Below, one piece after another: positions 61,021 to 64,000 of a stretch of 64,000 bases of DNA; positions within the stretch are counted from its first letter, which is position 1; every line of letters begins with the position of its first letter. The stretch covers positions 62,001-126,000 of the forward strand of contig NZ_JACHXN010000015.1 of NCBI RefSeq assembly GCF_014192095.1, in the 5' to 3' direction. The DNA comes from Phyllobacterium trifolii (lineage in GTDB: Bacteria > Pseudomonadota > Alphaproteobacteria > Rhizobiales > Rhizobiaceae). The notes under the pieces were generated by a model. The model was given only the letters and a program-made list of their open reading frames with translations. It ran no database searches and had not been told where the DNA came from. The position numbers and the translations under genes are program-made.

Positions 61021-62106
61021 ATGGATGAAACGGGGGAGAAGACGACCAAAGACCGGGTCTTTGGTTGGGGGATTATTGGCAGCGGCGAAATTGCCCGGCG
61101 ATTTGCGTCGGACCTGATGCTCGTGCCGGATGCCGCGCTTATTGCTAATCACTCTCGGAGTGCGTCCAACGCAGAGGAGTTCCGTAGTGCTTTTGGCAGC
61201 CGCCGCGCTTATTCGGATCTCGATTCGTTTTTGAGCGACCCGTCCATCGATGCAGTCTACATTGCCACGCCGAATTCCCTGCACCTGGCGCAGGCACTGA
61301 AGGCCATACGAGCCGGCAAGGCAATCCTTGCGGAAAAGCCCCTCGCCCCCTCGCATACGGAAGCCTCTGTCATCCAGCGGGAAGCAGCGCGGGTGAATGT
61401 CTTTGCCATGGAAGCGATGTGGACGCGGTTCCTGCCGGCCATAGTTGCAGCTAAAGCGAATATCGATGCGGGCGAGATCGGCGCTATTCGCAAGATAACG
61501 GCGGAACTGGCCTATGCACACCAGTATGACCCAGAAAGTCGCTATTTCAGCCGATCGCTTGGCGGCGGCGCCAGTCTCGACCTCGGTATCTATTGTGTAT
61601 CGCTCGCTATGTACTTTCTAGGCCAGCCACAGAAGGTTTCAGGCCTCTGGTACCCTGCGCCAAATGGCGTTGACATGAGTTCGGAGATAACGCTGCATTA
61701 CGACGAAGCGGAAGCTCAACTCACGAGCGGGTTCGACCGTGATGGTGCTAACCATTTCGTCATCGAAGGCACAAAAGGTGTCCTCCGGTTGGATGCGCCC
61801 TTCCTGAAGGCGCAGCGACTGACGGTCTATCACGGCTTCGCGCAGCGCGCGCCCTTTGGCCCGCTGCAAAGGCCATCCGGGCTTGTCGGCAAAATACTCG
61901 ATCGACTTCCGTGGCCCGGACGAAGGGTGGAAGACTATCCCTTCGAGGGCAATGGCTTACAATTCGAAGCGATGGCTATGATGGACGCGATGCGTAAAAA
62001 CGAAAAAACCTCGACAGTCATGCCGCTTTCAGACAGCATCAACGCCCTGCGCGCAATCAACATCGTCTTGGCGCAACCAGCGACAACGCGCATCATCGAG
62101 CTCTAG
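61021..62106 (+). CDS. Gfo/Idh/MocA family oxidoreductase
   Basis: 361 aa from ATG 61021. N-terminal Rossmann fold FGWGIIGSGEIARRFASDL, then YIATPNSLHLAQALKAIRAGKAILAEKPLA with the EKP motif, and the C-terminal alpha/beta domain with GGGASLDLGIYCVSLAMYFLG, typical of dihydrodiol-dehydrogenase/glucose-fructose-oxidoreductase-like enzymes. It oxidises or reduces a sugar or inositol-like substrate with NAD(P). The 49-codon upstream extension lies in the tRNA promoter area. Convergent with the next gene, overlapping by four bases. Confidence 0.9.
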   Translation: MDETGEKTTKDRVFGWGIIGSGEIARRFASDLMLVPDAALIANHSRSASNAEEFRSAFGSRRAYSDLDSFLSDPSIDAVYIATPNSLHLAQALKAIRAGKAILAEKPLAPSHTEASVIQREAARVNVFAMEAMWTRFLPAIVAAKANIDAGEIGAIRKITAELAYAHQYDPESRYFSRSLGGGASLDLGIYCVSLAMYFLGQPQKVSGLWYPAPNGVDMSSEITLHYDEAEAQLTSGFDRDGANHFVIEGTKGVLRLDAPFLKAQRLTVYHGFAQRAPFGPLQRPSGLVGKILDRLPWPGRRVEDYPFEGNGLQFEAMAMMDAMRKNEKTSTVMPLSDSINALRAINIVLAQPATTRIIEL

Positions 62107-63242
62107 AAAGTGCTTCGCATCTTGTAAGGCTGGGGCAGCGAACCGGCGTTGTTCAACGCGAGCGCCAACTCGGTGATGTGAAGCGCGGCCTTGCCCGACG
62201 AAAACAGCGGCGTGCCTTGTTCGATGGCGTCAGCCTGCGCGGCAATGCCCCCGGCAAAATCGATCTGCGATGGATAAGCCGGGAGCTTCGCACGTCTTGC
62301 CGAATTGTCATAAGCGAGTTTGCGTCCCGGCAATGGCTTCCAGTGCAGGAAGCGCTTGAGATGCACTTCCATAAGATCGACAACCTTGGTGCGCAGCGTC
62401 CGGCCTTCTGCGGCAGTTTCAAGATAGATTGCTGATCGGTGATCCCAAAGATCCTCCGCCGTCAGTGTTCCCCTATCACCGAGAATCATCAACGATCGGT
62501 CGCGCGGCGCAGCAAGACCGCAGGTGAGACGAGCGATGACACCGGAATGAAACTGCAGGCAACCAACGGAAAAATCGGGCGCCATCTTGATTGCCCCGGT
62601 TCCAGGTCCCTTGTCCGGAAATGCGAGCGTCGAGAATGCGGCAAGGCTTTCGACAGGACCAAACAAAGAAACCAGCCAAGATAGCGCATAACCGGCGTGT
62701 TCGAGCGTACTGCCTATTTCGAACTCATGCAGACCGGGCCACCGCGCACCCGAAACGGAACGCCATCCCTGCCAATTGGCGCGGAAAACCGGACCGTCCT
62801 CTATCTGGGCATAGATCAGCCGTGGTTTACCGATATCGTCAAGCGACTTGGCGACGAGCCTGTACGCGTCGCTCATGGCGTTGGCTGGTGCTGATGCCAG
62901 GATAAGATCAAGGCGTTCGGCAAGCGCTACTAGTTCTGCCGCTTCTTCGTAGCGCATGGCGAGCGGCTTTTCGCAATAGACATGTTTGCCTGCTTCCAAC
63001 GCCCGTTTCGAGAGCAAGTAATGGTTTTCGGGTGTCGTCAGATTCACAATGATACTAACTTCGTTGTCAGCGAGGATTGCTTCGAAGTCTGGATAGGTCG
63101 CGACCTTATAGTAATCGGCAAACTGTTTCAGGCGGGCTGGATCACGGTCATAGGCGCCACCCAGCACAAGTTGCGGATGGTTGACGAGCGTCGTCATATA
63201 ATAATCGGCAACGAAGCCGGTGCCGATGATCGCAATCTTCAT
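62103..63242 (-). CDS. Gfo/Idh/MocA family oxidoreductase
   Basis: 379 aa. The Rossmann motif IAIIGTGFVADYY is at the N-terminus, then VNLTTPENHYLLSKRALEAGKHVYCEKPLA with EKP, and LHEFEIGSTLEHAGYALSWL near the middle in place of the usual GGGxxxDxGxH. Substrate unknown. It is convergent with, and only distantly related to, the plus-strand family member next to it, so the pair is not a simple tandem duplication. RBS GGAACGCTCC lies upstream of the ATG at 63242. Confidence 0.88.
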   Translation of the reverse strand: MKIAIIGTGFVADYYMTTLVNHPQLVLGGAYDRDPARLKQFADYYKVATYPDFEAILADNEVSIIVNLTTPENHYLLSKRALEAGKHVYCEKPLAMRYEEAAELVALAERLDLILASAPANAMSDAYRLVAKSLDDIGKPRLIYAQIEDGPVFRANWQGWRSVSGARWPGLHEFEIGSTLEHAGYALSWLVSLFGPVESLAAFSTLAFPDKGPGTGAIKMAPDFSVGCLQFHSGVIARLTCGLAAPRDRSLMILGDRGTLTAEDLWDHRSAIYLETAAEGRTLRTKVVDLMEVHLKRFLHWKPLPGRKLAYDNSARRAKLPAYPSQIDFAGGIAAQADAIEQGTPLFSSGKAALHITELALALNNAGSLPQPYKMRSTF

Positions 63243-63310
63243 GGAGCGTTCCTGTCCTGACCAGGGCAGAAATTACCGGCATCAAATGAAAAGAACGTGA
63301 AGCGGCTCAG

Positions 63311-63517
63311 CTATTCCTGCTCGTCGTCGCTGTCGTCCGCACTTTCGACGGCTGGTAACACATAGGCTCCAGTCAGCCAGCGATTGAGATCGATGTTGCG
63401 GCAGGGTGCCGAACAAAAGGGGTAATGTTCCCGTTGTGAAGGGCGCTTGCATTCCGGGCAAGGTCGCGTTGGCCGCAAGGGCGTCACGTTTGCCGTGCTT
63501 TTCTTGGTCTCAGTCAA
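63311..63517 (-). CDS. yacG: DNA gyrase inhibitor YacG (zinc-binding)
   Basis: 68 aa. The zinc motif CPECKRPS ... CSAPCRNIDLNRWLTGAY (Cys-x2-Cys ... Cys-x3-Cys, then the invariant D-L-x-x-W) is that of YacG, which binds gyrase subunit B and prevents DNA binding. The start appears to be TTG 63517. An acidic tail (ESADDSDDEQE) ends the protein. It lies 14 bases downstream of maf, as in many alphaproteobacteria. Confidence 0.93.
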   Translation of the reverse strand: MTETKKSTANVTPLRPTRPCPECKRPSQREHYPFCSAPCRNIDLNRWLTGAYVLPAVESADDSDDEQE

Positions 63518-63531
63518 TGGATCAGTTCCGT

Positions 63532-64000
63532 CTAATGTCCTGAAGATTGCCAGTTGGCATAGACCGGATAGCCTTCCCCATGCAGAAGGCTGGCAGTCTC
63601 GTAGAGCGGCAGCCCAACGACATTACTATAGGAGCCAACCAGCTTGACGACAAAGCCGCCTGCAAGTCCCTGGATCGCATATCCGCCGGCCTTGCCGCGC
63701 CATTCACCAGAAGCAAGATAGCTCTCCAGTTCCTCGCGCGAAAGACGTTTAAAGCGCACGCGGGTTTCGACCAGATCCTGACGCTGCTTGCCTTTGGGTG
63801 TGATGAGACACAGCCCAGTATAGACGCGATGCGAACGGCCTGAGAGTAATCGGAGACACGCAGTCGCATCGTCGAGGATTTCCGCTTTTGGCAGAATGCG
63901 CCGGCCAACCGCGACAACCGTATCGGCGGCCATGATATAGGTGTCGCCGAAATCCGTATCGTTCCTCAATTCGTCTGCGATTTTCTCTGCCTTCAGGCGG
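63532..64000 (-). CDS. maf: Maf-like nucleotide pyrophosphatase, C-terminal part (runs off the window)
   Basis: The reading frame stays open to the window edge at 64000, so the N-terminus is missing. The visible 156 residues include [31 protein letters not shown], the [29 protein letters not shown] segment and [12 protein letters not shown], all characteristic of Maf/YceF family house-cleaning nucleotide pyrophosphatases that act on modified or canonical NTPs. The gene would start upstream of the window end. Confidence 0.93.
   Translation of the reverse strand, partial: RLKAEKIADELRNDTDFGDTYIMAADTVVAVGRRILPKAEILDDATACLRLLSGRSHRVYTGLCLITPKGKQRQDLVETRVRFKRLSREELESYLASGEWRGKAGGYAIQGLAGGFVVKLVGSYSNVVGLPLYETASLLHGEGYPVYANWQSSGH

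Noticed and set aside
60604..61521. 305-codon minus-strand ORF
   Set aside because: Crosses the whole tRNA-Phe gene and is antisense to a Gfo/Idh/MocA gene.

Overview
The window reads as a chromosomal segment of an alphaproteobacterium of the order Hyphomicrobiales (Rhizobiales), most like the Brucella/Ochrobactrum/Phyllobacterium group. This rests on an Omp2-type porin, a ureDAB-C-EFG urease operon, a DUF1127 small protein, an AbcR-type (alpha-r15) small RNA, ExoF/ExoP-type polysaccharide export genes and the maf-yacG-tRNA-Phe neighbourhood. I cannot name the species from sequence alone.

Layout. 1-4.6 kb: one end of a polysaccharide locus (DUF6492-like, WecG/TagA, GT4, GT2 and an O-antigen ligase/polymerase). 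4.65-5.5 kb: proC. 5.5-11.7 kb: a complete urease operon, interrupted by a reverse-strand secreted-protein gene (between ureB and ureC) and a DinB-like gene (between ureC and ureE). 11.6-17.8 kb: metabolic and small genes (LLM flavin oxidoreductase, glycerate 2-kinase, Dabb protein, amidase, DUF1127), with a probable AbcR small RNA at about 13.87-14.01 kb. The AbcR upstream region shares a motif with that of the DUF1127 gene.

17.9-28.1 kb is an accessory island with AT-rich gaps, broken or tiny genes and no housekeeping genes. At its heart, on the minus strand, is what looks like a ribosomally synthesised, modified peptide (RiPP) system. In transcription order it has a SARP/BTAD-TPR regulator (24388-26412), a short precursor-like peptide (24108-24350), a second precursor with the same leader but eight tandem core-like units built around an invariant Arg-Ala-His (23349-24002), a YcaO enzyme (22016-23272) and a TfuA partner (21266-22006). 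Two paralogous LuxR-type regulators with degenerate receiver domains flank it (18755-19567 and 27168-27950). They share a 19-bp upstream box and a conserved ribosome-binding leader. This is the most interesting part of the window.

28.3-57.1 kb is a large exopolysaccharide locus. It holds a WecA-type initiating transferase, six glycosyltransferases (2 GT2, 4 GT4), a Wzy-like polymerase, a WcaF-like acetyltransferase, a pyruvyl transferase, GDP-fucose synthase, an ExoF-like export protein, an ExoP/Wzc-like co-polymerase, a LuxR-type regulator, a Wzx-type flippase and a putative secreted glycoside hydrolase. It also has a nucleotide-sugar cassette (nucleotidyltransferase, C-methyltransferase, PIG-L deacetylase, 3,5-epimerase, SDR epimerase, DUF4910 protein, class III aminotransferase). 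These would make, modify, flip, polymerise and export a branched, decorated polysaccharide.

57.5-64 kb returns to the chromosomal backbone: an LhgO-like oxidase, the porin, tRNA-Phe(GAA), two convergent Gfo/Idh/MocA oxidoreductases, yacG and the 3' part of maf. All functional calls come from motif recognition by eye; no database search was run.
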